A DNA stretch of 64,000 nt from Flavobacterium gelidicaeli. GTDB taxonomy: Bacteria; Bacteroidota; Bacteroidia; Flavobacteriales; Flavobacteriaceae. The notes beneath the pieces are model-generated. The model saw only the letters and a list, made by a program, of their open reading frames with translations. It searched no databases and had not been told where the DNA came from. Positions within the stretch are counted from its first letter, which is position 1. Each line of letters opens with the position of its first letter. The stretch is from assembly GCF_013294005.1 (NCBI RefSeq), contig NZ_JABSNK010000003.1, positions 124,001 to 188,000 on the forward strand, read 5' to 3'. The translations under genes and the position numbers were made by a program. This document shows, piece after piece, positions 17,797 through 27,214 of the stretch.

Positions 17797-17845
17797 AAAA
17801 ACGGTTTGCTTTAGTATTGTAACTATTGCAAACCGTTTTCTTTTT
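17797..17845 (+). terminator. Terminator after the DUF4240 gene
   Basis: AAAACGGTTTGC at 17798-17809 pairs with GCAAACCGTTTT at 17828-17839, followed by CTTTTT. Confidence 0.85.
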
Positions 17846-17969
17846 AAGGCTGTAATTTATTAATCTAAAGTAGTGTTCAAACTCTTGTTTTTGGGTTGTA
17901 AAAACTTTATTACAACAAGTTAATTTGATTTAATTAGTGGAGAAACCATATAATCTTTGAAAATTTAGT

Positions 17970-18356
17970 TTAAAACAATTGCAATTGGCTTTTTAAACGC
18001 TCTTGCAGCATACTCATTATACGTTTGTTTAAGTTGGATGTATTATTAGCATACGTTCTATATTCTTCAATGGTGAATAATCCTACAACCATTCCTTTGA
18101 GTGTATTTCTGTATTTGGTATCTTTTTGAATACTATTTTCTATAAAAGTATTTTTTTTCTCGGTTGTGTAATTAGCAAAATCGCCTTTATTTTTTGCTAT
18201 ATAATTAGAAAAAGAAGCTATAAATAATTCATTTTGTAATTTTAGTATAGGGCGAAGGACTTGGTTTTGAAATTGCTCTTCTTGTGAGGACTCAGTACCT
18301 ACAGATCCTATGGTTTCTGTTCTAAACTCTTTTATAAAAACATCTCTATTGCTCAT
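17970..18356 (-). CDS. Conserved Flavobacteriia protein of unknown function
   Basis: This 128-residue soluble, helical, charged protein begins MSNRDVFIKEFRTETIGSVG. I recognise it as a conserved small protein of flavobacteria, sometimes labelled glyoxalase without a visible glyoxalase fold or metal ligands, so I give no function. It is divergent from the thioesterase gene, with 67 bases between them. Confidence 0.7.
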   Translation of the reverse strand: MSNRDVFIKEFRTETIGSVGTESSQEEQFQNQVLRPILKLQNELFIASFSNYIAKNKGDFANYTTEKKNTFIENSIQKDTKYRNTLKGMVVGLFTIEEYRTYANNTSNLNKRIMSMLQERLKSQLQLF

Positions 18357-18423
18357 CTTTTTTTTATAAAATTAAGCATTTTTTGACTTCTAAATCTTAT
18401 TTTAGCAATACTAAATTATTAAG

Positions 18424-18807
18424 ATGAGATTTCACACTAGAAAATGGGTAAAACCCGAAGACTTAAATCCAAACGGTACATTATTTGGAGGACAATTATT
18501 AGCTTGGATAGACGAAGAATTAGCGCTTTACACCATCATACAATTAGAAAACTCTAAAGTGGTTACGAAGCACATGTCTGAAATAAATTTTAGAAGTTCA
18601 GCTAGACAAGGAGATATTATTGAGATAGGTATTGATGTAGTAAAGTTTGGTAATAGCTCGCTAACGCTAAAATGCGAAGCTAGAAACATGATGACCAGAG
18701 AAACTATTATTAGTATTGATAGTACTACAATGGTGAACCTAGGTGAAGATGGAAAACCCAAAGCACATGGGAAAAAGGAAATAGAATATGTAAAAAACAG
18801 GTTGTAA
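18424..18807 (+). CDS. Acyl-CoA thioesterase, hotdog fold (YciA-like)
   Basis: The 127-residue protein has the hotdog thioesterase layout: NPNGTLFGGQLLAWIDEELA (the Asn and the Asp at the active site), then MSEINFRSSARQGDIIEIG with its beta strands. This family hydrolyses acyl-CoA to free acid and CoA in the cytoplasm. The length is short but within the single-hotdog range. It ends at a bidirectional terminator shared with the convergent acetyltransferase. Confidence 0.9.
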   Translation: MRFHTRKWVKPEDLNPNGTLFGGQLLAWIDEELALYTIIQLENSKVVTKHMSEINFRSSARQGDIIEIGIDVVKFGNSSLTLKCEARNMMTRETIISIDSTTMVNLGEDGKPKAHGKKEIEYVKNRL

Positions 18808-18813
18808 TAAGAT

Positions 18814-18843
18814 AAAAAAGATAGCTTTAGGGCTATCTTTTTT
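18814..18843. terminator. Bidirectional terminator
   Basis: AAAAAAGATAGC (18814-18825) pairs with GCTATCTTTTTT (18832-18843). It lies between convergent genes and can serve both strands. Confidence 0.88.
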
Positions 18844-18851
18844 ATATATGC

Positions 18852-19400
18852 TTATTTTTTAAGTAATTCGTAATCAGTTTCTAGTATGGCATATTCATAA
18901 TTATCAGACCATCCTGATTTTAGAGGTAAAACCTGTCGGCACTTACCTTCTTTAATCATGCCTACTTTTTCAAGCACTTTGATAGATCCAATATTAGCAA
19001 CAGCACAACCTGCTTGAATCCTGTGTAAGTCTAGTTTATTAAAACCAAAATCTAGAATTGAATTTACTGCCTCAGTAGCGTAACCTTTTCCCCAATGATC
19101 TGGTTGTAGTTTGTACCACACTTCAGCTCTTCTGTTTTTTTTAGGCCATAATTTAAGACCTAATAAACCTATGAATACTTTATTACTAATTGTTTCTATA
19201 GCAAAGGTGTAGCTTGTTACTTCATGTTGCTCATTGGCTAAAAGCCAAGATTCAATTAGAGTAGCTGTCTGTTCAATATTTTCAGGAATTCCTAGAGTAT
19301 TAAATTCATCTACTTCTGGTATAGAATGCAATTGATGAATGGCTTCTAAGTCTGAGAATTCAATTAATCGCAATTTTAATCGGCTGGTATTTAACTCCAT
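18852..19400 (-). CDS. GNAT N-acetyltransferase, RimJ/RimL type
   Basis: This acetyl-CoA-dependent acetyltransferase has an N-terminus LNTSRLKLRLIEFSDLEAIH and the acetyl-CoA loop WGKGYATEAVNSILDFGF, followed by HRIQAGCAVANIGSIKVLEKVGM. This is the pattern of RimJ/RimL and small-molecule acetylating relatives. I chose the Met at 19400 (MELNTSRLKL), which leaves ten bases after the upstream MscS gene. A start at 19421 would overlap that gene and add MLVKLKK. The substrate is unknown. It is the last gene of a three-gene minus-strand operon. Confidence 0.88.
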   Translation of the reverse strand: MELNTSRLKLRLIEFSDLEAIHQLHSIPEVDEFNTLGIPENIEQTATLIESWLLANEQHEVTSYTFAIETISNKVFIGLLGLKLWPKKNRRAEVWYKLQPDHWGKGYATEAVNSILDFGFNKLDLHRIQAGCAVANIGSIKVLEKVGMIKEGKCRQVLPLKSGWSDNYEYAILETDYELLKK

Positions 19401-19410
19401 TTTTTTTAGT

Positions 19411-20667
19411 TTAACTAACAAAGTTCCCTTTAGATGGCAGTTCGAATATTTCTAAATCAAAATAACCTACTGAAGCAAAGATATGATCAAATACGTCCGA
19501 CATTACGTATTCATAATTCTCCCATCTTTTATCACTAGAGAAAACATAAATTTCGATAGGCACACCATGAGCAGTAGACTGTAACTGGCGGCACATCAAG
19601 AGCATGTCTTGATTTAATGATGGATGGTTGCGTAAATACTGTGTAATGTATTTTCTAAACAAACCTAAATTAGTCATGTTACGACCATTAAGGGCTAGTG
19701 ATTTATCGACAGCATTATCGGTATTGAATTTTTCGATTTCAATTTTTCGAGTATCAATATAGGCGCTAATCAAGTCAATCTTTTTTAGATTGTTCAGCTC
19801 CGTATCAGTCAAGAAACGTATGGTACTTGGTTTTATTAAAATATGTCTTTTAATACGCCTACCGTCTGATTTTAACATTCCTCTCCAGTTTTGAAAAGAG
19901 TCTGAACTCAAGCTATAAGTAGGAATTGTAGTGGTGGTATTATCAAAATTCTGAACTTTTACCGTAGTTAAGTTGATTTCGATAACATCTCCATCGGCGC
20001 CAAACTTTTCCATCGTAATCCAGTCACCAATTCGTATCATGTCATTAATAGACACTTGCACACTAGCAACAAAACCAAGTATAATATCTCTGAAAATCAA
20101 GATAATCAATGCCGAAACTGCTCCTAAAGTAGTTAAGAGTTCTTTGATTTCAAAATCAAATAATTTAGAAATAATCACAATAACTCCTACCATCCAGAGC
20201 ACGATCATAATAACCTGAATGAAGCTATCAATAGGTTTATCGCTGTATCTTGGTTTTTGTTTTAGGTAATCACGTAAAGCGTTAAAAACCGTTCTTACGA
20301 TCCATAAAACTAAGAATACAATATAAATCCCTACGAGTTTTCCAAAAACACTCTCCCAATATTCAAATTTATCCAGAATTACAGGAACAGATTTATAGAT
20401 AAAAAGTAGCGGAATTAAATGCGCAATGTATTTGGCTGTTTTATTGGTAACCAAAAAATCATCAAATTGTGTTTTAGTATGTTGCGCTATAAATACAATT
20501 ATAGTAACCAGAATCAATCTAAAAATGACATAGATACTGTAGGCTAATAAACAAAGCAACGCAATGTTTAAAACCAAACTTAAGTACGAAGAAAAACTAT
20601 ATCCCATTCCCCATTTCCTGAATAAAGGATAGAGGTAAGTGAATATTTTTCCGATCAATTTATACAT
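19411..20667 (-). CDS. MscS-family mechanosensitive channel
   Basis: The 418-residue protein has four to five N-terminal membrane helices (about 20-190), then the conserved pore and beta domain: LTTLGAVSALIILIFRDIILGFVASVQVSINDMIRIGDWI, followed by VIEINLTTVKVQNFDNTTTTIPTYSL. A long cytoplasmic C-terminal region follows. It resembles YbdG/YnaI-type channels, which release solutes under hypo-osmotic stress. It overlaps the upstream DUF3817 gene by eight bases, indicating translational coupling. Confidence 0.92.
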   Translation of the reverse strand: MYKLIGKIFTYLYPLFRKWGMGYSFSSYLSLVLNIALLCLLAYSIYVIFRLILVTIIVFIAQHTKTQFDDFLVTNKTAKYIAHLIPLLFIYKSVPVILDKFEYWESVFGKLVGIYIVFLVLWIVRTVFNALRDYLKQKPRYSDKPIDSFIQVIMIVLWMVGVIVIISKLFDFEIKELLTTLGAVSALIILIFRDIILGFVASVQVSINDMIRIGDWITMEKFGADGDVIEINLTTVKVQNFDNTTTTIPTYSLSSDSFQNWRGMLKSDGRRIKRHILIKPSTIRFLTDTELNNLKKIDLISAYIDTRKIEIEKFNTDNAVDKSLALNGRNMTNLGLFRKYITQYLRNHPSLNQDMLLMCRQLQSTAHGVPIEIYVFSSDKRWENYEYVMSDVFDHIFASVGYFDLEIFELPSKGNFVS

Positions 20668-20965
20668 TTTTTAGGTTTTTTTGATCAGTTTTTAGGTATT
20701 TGTATTCTACATAAAAAGTTCCAAAAGGAATTAATGAGGCTGCTAAGATGATTCCAAAAGTTGTTAGCGACCACTGCATTCTTTTTTTCAATAAAAAAGC
20801 CAATAATATATACCCAATAAATAATACACCATGACTCATACCAATAGGATATAATAAGGTGTGGTACAATTCAAAATATTTAGGCTTGATAAAAAGCATA
20901 TTCGAAAATAAAACCAAATAGGATATTCCTTCAAGGATAGCAGTAATCTTAAAAATCTTAAGCAT
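20660..20965 (-). CDS. DUF3817 integral membrane protein
   Basis: The 101-residue protein has three hydrophobic helices and starts MLKIFKITAILEGISYLVLF. The segment LYPIGMSHGVLFIGYILLAFLL matches DUF3817 proteins (YdzA-like). Function unknown. It is the first gene of the operon with the MscS channel, which begins within its last codons. Confidence 0.85.
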   Translation of the reverse strand: MLKIFKITAILEGISYLVLFSNMLFIKPKYFELYHTLLYPIGMSHGVLFIGYILLAFLLKKRMQWSLTTFGIILAASLIPFGTFYVEYKYLKTDQKNLKNV

Positions 20966-21071
20966 GAATTTTTGTTTAGGTAATAAAGTACAAAATTAAG
21001 TATTATGATTCATTATAATGGTATTCCTAGCTAAAGTAATTTACTTTTGTAATGGATATAAAAAGGCTATC

Positions 21072-21593
21072 ATGAGTAAACGCGATTTAAAGAAATACTT
21101 AGGTGAATTAAACAAGGAACAACTGGAAGAACAATTAATAGAATTGTACGAAAAATTTAGTCCGATAAAAGTATATTATGACTTTGTTTTTAATCCAAAA
21201 GAAGAAAGCTTGCTGCAAGAGGCCAAACTCAAAATCTCGCAGGAATATTTTCCGCAGCAAACGGGCAGGAAAAATAAAAAGGCAAAAATGCGTCGCTCAG
21301 TAGCTCAAAAATTCATAAAACACTTTGTTTTGTTAGGAGTAGACCCCTTTGTAGTGATTGATGTAATGCTTTACAATATTGAGATCGCCCAAACCTTTGC
21401 TTCAGAAAATACCATAAAACAAGAACTTTTTTATAAAAGTATGCTCAATTCCTTTGAACAAGCCACTCAGTATGCGGTTGCAAACGGGTTGTTAAGTGGT
21501 TTTAAATCAAGACTTCATGGGGTTTATGAAGAAGCGCGCAACCAAAAATGGAAAAACACACCACAATTTAAAGCGGTTCTTGAAAGATTATAA
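21072..21593 (+). CDS. DUF6155 family protein
   Basis: The protein has 173 residues from the chosen ATG at 21072 (MSKRDLKKYLGELNKEQLEEQL). An in-frame ATG at 21018 lies upstream of a probable promoter box TACTTTTG (21042-21049), so the longer start is unlikely. The sequence is charged and helical, with a basic patch GRKNKKAKMRR in the middle. It matches the DUF6155 family of Bacteroidota, which has no known function. It stands alone, 82 bases before the helicase reading frame. Confidence 0.8.
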   Translation: MSKRDLKKYLGELNKEQLEEQLIELYEKFSPIKVYYDFVFNPKEESLLQEAKLKISQEYFPQQTGRKNKKAKMRRSVAQKFIKHFVLLGVDPFVVIDVMLYNIEIAQTFASENTIKQELFYKSMLNSFEQATQYAVANGLLSGFKSRLHGVYEEARNQKWKNTPQFKAVLERL

Positions 21594-21678
21594 TCATAAA
21601 ATGGCCCATAAATCAAATTTATTTAAACTTACTACTATATTTTATCGATTTTACTACACATAAACTGTTTTTTAGGTG

Positions 21679-21686
21679 TATTTTTG
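21679..21686 (+). promoter_or_regulatory. Promoter -7 box for the SSL2-like helicase
   Basis: TATTTTTG matches TAnnTTTG and lies 20 bases before the ATG at 21706. No clear TTG -33 element was found. It supports starting the helicase at 21706 rather than 21676. Confidence 0.5.
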
Positions 21687-21705
21687 CAAAAACCCAACAA
21701 AAACA

Positions 21706-23265
21706 ATGTTTGAAAATACTATAGAAATAGAAAAAGAAGACAAAAAAGAAGCAAAAAAAGAACTTTATTCGTATCAACAACAGGACATCGATGCCATTTT
21801 TGAAAGAATAGACAATGCACCTAAGCAACATCACTTACTCTACCAACTTCCTACTGGTGGTGGAAAAACTGTGATTTTCTCAGAAATTGTACGCCGTTAT
21901 CTGGCTAACAATGATAAAAAAGTGGTGGTATTAACACACCGAATTGAGTTGTGTAAGCAAACTTCAAAAATGTTGAAAGGTTTTGACGTTAAGAATAAAA
22001 TTATCAACAGTAAAGTAAAGGAGCTTCCAGATCAAAACGAATATTCTTGTTTTGTAGCCATGGTAGAAACCTTAAAAAACCGTATCAATGATGAAAAATT
22101 ACATCTAGATAATGTAGGTTTAGTTATTATTGATGAGGCGCATTACAACTCTTTTAGAAAATTATTAAGTTCGTTTAAAAACGCTTTTATCTTAGGAGTA
22201 ACCGCGACTCCTTTGAGCTCAAATATTAAATTACCTATGCATCAAAGCTATGATGAGTTAATAGTAGGAGATACTATTAGTTCATTGATAGACAACGGTT
22301 TCTTGGCTAAAGCCATTACCTATAGTTATGACGTAGGACTTACATCATTAAAAGTAGGTATCAACGGAGATTACACCGTAAAATCATCTGATGATTTGTA
22401 TACTAATATGGCCATGCAAGAGAAATTATTGCATGCTTATACTGAGAAATCATTAAATAAAAAAACCTTGATTTTCAATAACGGTATCAATACGTCTTTG
22501 TACGTTTATGAAACTTTTAGAGAAGCAGGATATCCTATTCGCCACTTGGATAATACAAGTAGTACTGAGGAAAGAAAAGAAATTTTACATTGGTTTAAGC
22601 ACACTTCAGATGCTATTTTAACCTCGGTTGGTATTCTTACCACAGGTTTTGATGAGCCTACAGTGGATACTATTATACTAAATAGAGCAACAAAATCATT
22701 GACATTATATTACCAAATGATTGGTCGTGGTTCGCGTAAATTACCTAACAAAGATATGTTTACGGTAATTGACTTAGGGAATAACGCCGCTCGTTTTGGA
22801 CTATGGAGTGAGCCTGTAAACTGGCAACATATCTTTAAATCACCAGAGTTTTACCTGGAAAATTTACGTGATGATACTGAGATTGAATTGTATTTTAAAT
22901 ATGCAATGCCACCTGAATTAAGAGCAAAATTTAGTAAAACAGCCGTAGTAGATTTTGACGTAGACGAAGAGCATAAATTAGCTATAGCGCAAAATTCTCG
23001 ATCTAAGGTAGTACTTGAAAAATCGCTGGAGCAACACGCGGCAATGTGTGTTGATAATACAGAGACATTGCAAGAAGCGAAATCACTAGGTAAAGAATTA
23101 GACGATGATATTGACTGCCGTATCAAGAGGTATTCTAAATGTTTAAGCCAGTGTAGTAAAAATTACCGCGAATGGCTTGTAGACGATTACAAACTAAAAA
23201 TGGTCTTATTAATTGGGAAAAAGTATCGTGAGAAAATCATGAACGAACCTGATGACGAAGAGTAA
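21706..23265 (+). CDS. DEAD/DEAH-box helicase, SSL2-like (superfamily 2)
   Basis: The 519-residue protein has SF2 helicase motifs. They are the Q-like YSYQQQDIDAIF, Walker A PTGGGKT (about 49-55), DEAH (about 143-146), motif III GVTATP, and the motif VI region YYQMIGRGSRKLPNKD. The family resembles SSL2/RAD25-type DNA repair helicases, but the C-terminal 120 residues, with several Cys (DCRIKRYSKCLSQCSKNYREW), are not assignable. I chose ATG 21706; the earlier 21676 precedes the likely transcription start. It probably unwinds nucleic acid; its in vivo role is unknown. Confidence 0.88.
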   Translation: MFENTIEIEKEDKKEAKKELYSYQQQDIDAIFERIDNAPKQHHLLYQLPTGGGKTVIFSEIVRRYLANNDKKVVVLTHRIELCKQTSKMLKGFDVKNKIINSKVKELPDQNEYSCFVAMVETLKNRINDEKLHLDNVGLVIIDEAHYNSFRKLLSSFKNAFILGVTATPLSSNIKLPMHQSYDELIVGDTISSLIDNGFLAKAITYSYDVGLTSLKVGINGDYTVKSSDDLYTNMAMQEKLLHAYTEKSLNKKTLIFNNGINTSLYVYETFREAGYPIRHLDNTSSTEERKEILHWFKHTSDAILTSVGILTTGFDEPTVDTIILNRATKSLTLYYQMIGRGSRKLPNKDMFTVIDLGNNAARFGLWSEPVNWQHIFKSPEFYLENLRDDTEIELYFKYAMPPELRAKFSKTAVVDFDVDEEHKLAIAQNSRSKVVLEKSLEQHAAMCVDNTETLQEAKSLGKELDDDIDCRIKRYSKCLSQCSKNYREWLVDDYKLKMVLLIGKKYREKIMNEPDDEE

Positions 23266-23275
23266 AATAAGGAGC

Positions 23276-23295
23276 TTCCCGATAGTTATCGGGAA
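23276..23295. repeat. TTCCCGATA...TATCGGGAA palindrome
   Basis: TTCCCGATAGTTATCGGGAA is a palindrome except at the centre. A shorter relative, CGATAGCTATCG, lies at 28320-28331. Both are intergenic. It has no T tail. Confidence 0.6.
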
Positions 23296-23390
23296 TGCTA
23301 CCTAGTTCTCTGCCTCTCGAGACGGAATATCACGGCTAGAAAGCCTGAAAACAAAACAACTATTTTTTATAAAATAACAAATCCAAAAAC

Positions 23391-24731
23391 ATGTCAAAAC
23401 AATTCTCAGATTTAGGAATTTCGGCACCAATTTTAAAAGCGCTTACCGAATTGAAAATTGTTGCGCCAACAGAAATCCAGCAAAAAGCAATTCCGCTATT
23501 GTTAACTAACAAAACTGACTTAGTAGGACTTGCCAAAACAGGAACAGGTAAAACAGCTGCTTTTGGATTGCCACTTTTACAATTAATAGATACTAAAAGT
23601 AATGTAGTACAAGCAGTAATATTAGTACCAACTAGAGAATTAGGCCACCAGATTTTTAAAAACTTAGAGGAATTTGCTAAATACCTTCCTGAAGTAGCTA
23701 TTGCAGCCACTTGTGGAGGAATTCCTATAAAACCACAAATAGAACGCCTTACAGCACCTACACATATTGTAGTAGCAACACCAGGTCGTTTAATAGATTT
23801 AATTTCGCGTAAAGCAATCAATCTTAAAGAAACTAATTTTCTCGTTCTAGATGAAGCCGATGAAATGGTAAGCATCTTGAAAGAAAGCCTAGACGAGATC
23901 GTAGCCGAATTACCTAAAGAGCACAAAACATTATTGTTCTCAGCAACCATGCCAGGAACAATAAAGCAATTAGTGCAAAATTACTTGAACAAAAATGTAG
24001 TTCAAGTAAGTGCAAATATGGAGACAGTAGGAAATCAAGGAATTGATCACGAATACATTGTGGTAGATCCTATCGAAAAACTAGATGTTTTAATGCATTT
24101 CTTGAATTCTAAAGAAGGAGAACGTGGTATCATTTTTTGTAAAACTAAAGCTGCTGTAAACAAACTGGCTAAAAATTTAGCAATAAACCGTTTCTCTTCA
24201 GGCGCATTACATGGGAGTTTATCACAAGGAATTAGAGACCGAATCATGGAACAATTTCGTGAAGGACACATCAATATTTTAGTCGCTACAGATCTGGCTG
24301 CTAGAGGAATTGATGTAAAAGAAATCTCTTATGTAGTAAATTACCACTTACCAGATGCTTATGAATCGTATGTGCACCGTAGTGGTAGAACAGCAAGAGC
24401 AGGAGCAAAGGGACTTTCATTAACGGTTTTACAACCAGAAGAAGAAAAAGAAATAGCTGATTTTGAAAAAGAGCTAGGAATTAAATTTGCAAAATTCAAG
24501 AAACCATCTGCTTTAAGTATCGAAGAAAATAATACTTTGCTTTGGGCAAAACAGATTTTTAAAACCAAACCCAATCATGAAGTGGATGCGGAATTAAAAA
24601 CAAAAATAAAAACTGTTTTTCATCACCTAACCAAGGATGAATTAATTGAAAAATTACTAGCTAATTATTTATTGCAAAATAAAAATGAACCGGTAGAAAA
24701 ACCAGTTAAAAGACAAAAAATGAAACAGTAA
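23391..24731 (+). CDS. DEAD-box ATP-dependent RNA helicase (RhlE/CsdA-like)
   Basis: The 446-residue protein has a complete DEAD-box set: Q motif FSDLGISAPILKALTELKI, Walker A AKTGTGKTAAFG (about 47-58), PTRELGHQI, ATPGRLIDL, DEAD (154-157), SATMP, and HRSGRTARAGAKG. The C-terminal tail is basic (PVEKPVKRQKMKQ), useful for RNA contact. It probably remodels RNA during ribosome assembly or in the cold. A terminator follows 25 bases after the stop. Confidence 0.94.
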   Translation: MSKQFSDLGISAPILKALTELKIVAPTEIQQKAIPLLLTNKTDLVGLAKTGTGKTAAFGLPLLQLIDTKSNVVQAVILVPTRELGHQIFKNLEEFAKYLPEVAIAATCGGIPIKPQIERLTAPTHIVVATPGRLIDLISRKAINLKETNFLVLDEADEMVSILKESLDEIVAELPKEHKTLLFSATMPGTIKQLVQNYLNKNVVQVSANMETVGNQGIDHEYIVVDPIEKLDVLMHFLNSKEGERGIIFCKTKAAVNKLAKNLAINRFSSGALHGSLSQGIRDRIMEQFREGHINILVATDLAARGIDVKEISYVVNYHLPDAYESYVHRSGRTARAGAKGLSLTVLQPEEEKEIADFEKELGIKFAKFKKPSALSIEENNTLLWAKQIFKTKPNHEVDAELKTKIKTVFHHLTKDELIEKLLANYLLQNKNEPVEKPVKRQKMKQ

Positions 24732-24756
24732 ATTTTCCTGTTTTAATAAATTATTG

Positions 24757-24797
24757 AACCATTACATTACTTTAAGAAGTTTGTAATGGTTTTTTTA
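24757..24797 (+). terminator. Terminator after the DEAD-box helicase
   Basis: AACCATTACA (24757-24766) pairs with TGTAATGGTT (24782-24791), followed by a T run. Confidence 0.85.
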
Positions 24798-24832
24798 TGC
24801 ACTTGTCTTAAGTAAATATGAGAAAAGTTGTA

Positions 24833-24850
24833 TATATTTGATGTTAGCGG
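24833..24850 (+). promoter_or_regulatory. TATATTTG box joined to a GTTAGCGG boundary
   Basis: TATATTTG (24833-24840) fits the -7 consensus and is followed directly by ATGTTAGCGG (24841-24850). It is the likely promoter of the next gene and the first GTTAG boundary of the cassette-like region. No TTG element at the usual distance. Confidence 0.4.
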
Positions 24851-24915
24851 TAAGTTAGCCGTAATGATACCGCTGAATCAAGAAACTAACGCAATATTAT
24901 AACCAAATTTATAAA

Positions 24916-25806
24916 ATGAAAAAAATTGTCCTTTTAGTTTTAATTTTTATTTCTTCGAATTCTTATTCTCAAGAGAATAATATTTTAGAAAGACTTTCTG
25001 CTTTAAAAAATAATGGAAAGATTTGGTATAATATAGATGGATATAGTGTTACAAGCGAAATTTTAAAAAATTCGTTTGATGAAAAAGGATTACAAAAAGT
25101 TTTTAGAAAATATAAAATTTCTGATTCTGACACGAAAACAAAAGATTCTCAAATTAATTACAACAACTTATTTATTACAAAACAACAGAAAATATCTGAA
25201 AATAATTTCCAAACAAACAACTATTATTTTGTAGAAAACGCTGACAAAACAACTTTAGTGATTTGGTTTATCAAAAATGGAAAGACTGATAAGGAAACAG
25301 AAGAAAAATTGGTAAATGCAATTATTGAAAATAAAATCCCAGAAACTAATTTCGTTCAAATGCAAATTAGTTCAATCAATTTTGCCGATAGAAAAGTAGA
25401 ACTTGGAAACAATTGTTATTGGACATTTCTCAACACAGTTCAATGTCCATATTCTGGGGAAATGAATTGGAGTATTCATAAAACATTAGACGATGCAAAA
25501 GAAGCTGTTGAAAATCAGCTCAATTTAACCAAATTGGAAAAAGGTGGAAAAGTTACATCTGAAGAAATTATAGATATAGATTTTGAAGGAGTTCAGACAA
25601 AAGCAAAGAAGTTAGCTTTTGATTTTACTGGTGTAACTTCCACTTTAGCTGGAATGTCAGGAGGAGAATCATTGACAATTTATTATGTTGCCGAAAACAT
25701 AAGAAATAAAAATATAAGTTGCGTTATGAGTTTTTGGAATAACGACCAAATAAATCCTGAAACCAAACTTCCTGCATTATTGGAAAAATTAATGAAACTG
25801 AAATAA
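24916..25806 (+). CDS. Exported protein of unknown function
   Basis: The 296-residue protein starts with a signal peptide (MKKIVLLVLIFISSNSYSQ). The rest is Lys/Asn-rich with no motif that I recognise. A central CysTrp-containing stretch, NNCYWTFLNTVQCPYSGEMNW, may be structural. It is the first of several same-strand orphan genes with lower GC than the neighbouring housekeeping genes. CGGCTAACAGCCG lies nine bases after its stop. Confidence 0.7.
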   Translation: MKKIVLLVLIFISSNSYSQENNILERLSALKNNGKIWYNIDGYSVTSEILKNSFDEKGLQKVFRKYKISDSDTKTKDSQINYNNLFITKQQKISENNFQTNNYYFVENADKTTLVIWFIKNGKTDKETEEKLVNAIIENKIPETNFVQMQISSINFADRKVELGNNCYWTFLNTVQCPYSGEMNWSIHKTLDDAKEAVENQLNLTKLEKGGKVTSEEIIDIDFEGVQTKAKKLAFDFTGVTSTLAGMSGGESLTIYYVAENIRNKNISCVMSFWNNDQINPETKLPALLEKLMKLK

Positions 25807-25814
25807 AATCACTA

Positions 25815-25983
25815 CGGCTAACAGCCGTGGCTGCTGCACAACTCAAAAATAAGTAATATTAGTCAAAAAATGTAAAATTAAAAAATTATATTAAATTGAT
25901 TTACAATGCTTTATAAGTTAACTATTTATTAAAAGTAATAAAAACTAAACAAAAAACCAGTTGTGCAACAAGCACAGCCGTTA
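25815..25983. repeat. TAAC...GTTA imperfect inverted repeat between orphan genes
   Basis: The 25-base arm from TAACAGCCGTGGCTGCTGCA (25819-25843) pairs with the arm ending AAGCACAGCCGTTA (25959-25983); 20 of 25 positions are complementary, and most of the rest could be G-U in RNA. It starts TAAC and ends GTTA, as a folded recombination site would. It is followed by a TATATTTGG-like stretch, similar to the boundary at 24833. Confidence 0.55.
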
Positions 25984-26152
25984 CAATATATTTGGGCATT
26001 TGGCTAAATTTAAAAATGGTTTTGTACTCAGAAAACTTGTGTATAATGGAAAAAAAACTCACATCTTTAATCCCAAACATCTTGTAGCGCCAAGACGTTA
26101 GAGGCAACCTTAAAAAATACCCCGTCATAAAATAACTAAGAAATCAAAAAAC

Positions 26153-27040
26153 ATGAATTGGAAAAAATTACATTATACCTTTTTTACCATCTTTCGCTAC
26201 TTTTTAGCAACAATGATACTTTCTTATGCTTTTGCTAAAATTTTAGGCACCCAATTCACGTCTCAACCTTCTACTTATGATCAACCAATAGGCTCACTAA
26301 GTGGATTTAATTTAACTTGGTACTACTATGGTTATTCCTTTTGGTATGGCGTAGTTATAGCCACATCTCAAATTGCAAGTTCATTACTCCTATTTTTTAG
26401 AAAAACTACAAGAATTGGAATTATACTTTTCCTATCTTTTATGGTAAATATTTTATTAGTAGACTACGCTTACGACATACGTGGAGCGAAAGGAATGGCT
26501 ACTATAATGACCTTGATGGCGTTTTTTATTTTCTTTTCAGAATACCCACTATTTATAAAATATTTTTTTACAGAACCATCTTTCGGTCAAGATGCCGAAA
26601 AACCTCTTTGGGTTAGTAAATTTCGTAAAGTAAAATGGGTTTACATACCATTAGCTTTTATTGTAATATTCTTTGGGATTTTAGCACTTAAATCAAAATA
26701 CATGGAAAAAAGCCAGTTTTACGGTACTTGGCAAAATGTTGATAAAGCTGGAAAACTTAAAAATTTCAATTTTGAAATTTTTAATACTTTTCAAGTTAAA
26801 GGAGCAAATAATATTGACAAAATTACTGATGGAACATACTCATTTAAAAACGATACAATTACTCTGAAAACTTTTAGTAAAGAATATAAGCAAGTTTTAG
26901 AAAATGATAAAATTGGCGCTATTGCAAACCCCGAAAGTACAAAAACGATAACATTTCTAAAAGGAAGATTTCAATTAACCGACAAGCAACTAATTATTAA
27001 AAACGATACTATTAAAATTGTATTGAAAAGAATCCGGTAA
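26153..27040 (+). CDS. Membrane protein of unknown function
   Basis: The 295-residue protein has an N-terminal membrane region with five predicted helices (about 13-30, 60-80, 86-105, 115-135, 160-180), somewhat DoxX-like in layout. A C-terminal extracytoplasmic domain of about 110 residues follows, opening FYGTWQNVDKAGKL and rich in beta-prone repeats, lipocalin-like in appearance. The fold assignment is a guess and no catalytic residues stand out. It is the second gene in the cassette-like region, with GGCAGCTAACAGCC right after its stop. Confidence 0.68.
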   Translation: MNWKKLHYTFFTIFRYFLATMILSYAFAKILGTQFTSQPSTYDQPIGSLSGFNLTWYYYGYSFWYGVVIATSQIASSLLLFFRKTTRIGIILFLSFMVNILLVDYAYDIRGAKGMATIMTLMAFFIFFSEYPLFIKYFFTEPSFGQDAEKPLWVSKFRKVKWVYIPLAFIVIFFGILALKSKYMEKSQFYGTWQNVDKAGKLKNFNFEIFNTFQVKGANNIDKITDGTYSFKNDTITLKTFSKEYKQVLENDKIGAIANPESTKTITFLKGRFQLTDKQLIIKNDTIKIVLKRIR

Positions 27041-27214
27041 AAAAGGCAGCTAACAGCCATTTTGATATAGCTTGAATTTAGTGGAATTATCGTTCCGAAT
27101 CAACTTTTCGTTAAGTCGAAAACTGAGTGTTTACAAACATCAAATCATCTAAGAAAAAAAAAACGTAGCATTATCAAAAAACTTGGTAAAATTGCCAATC
27201 TACAACTTTAAAAA

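Noticed and set aside
25922..26128. 68-residue minus-strand protein
   Set aside because: It lies on the inverted repeat and AT-rich spacer, with no recognisable motif or promoter; probably a chance frame.
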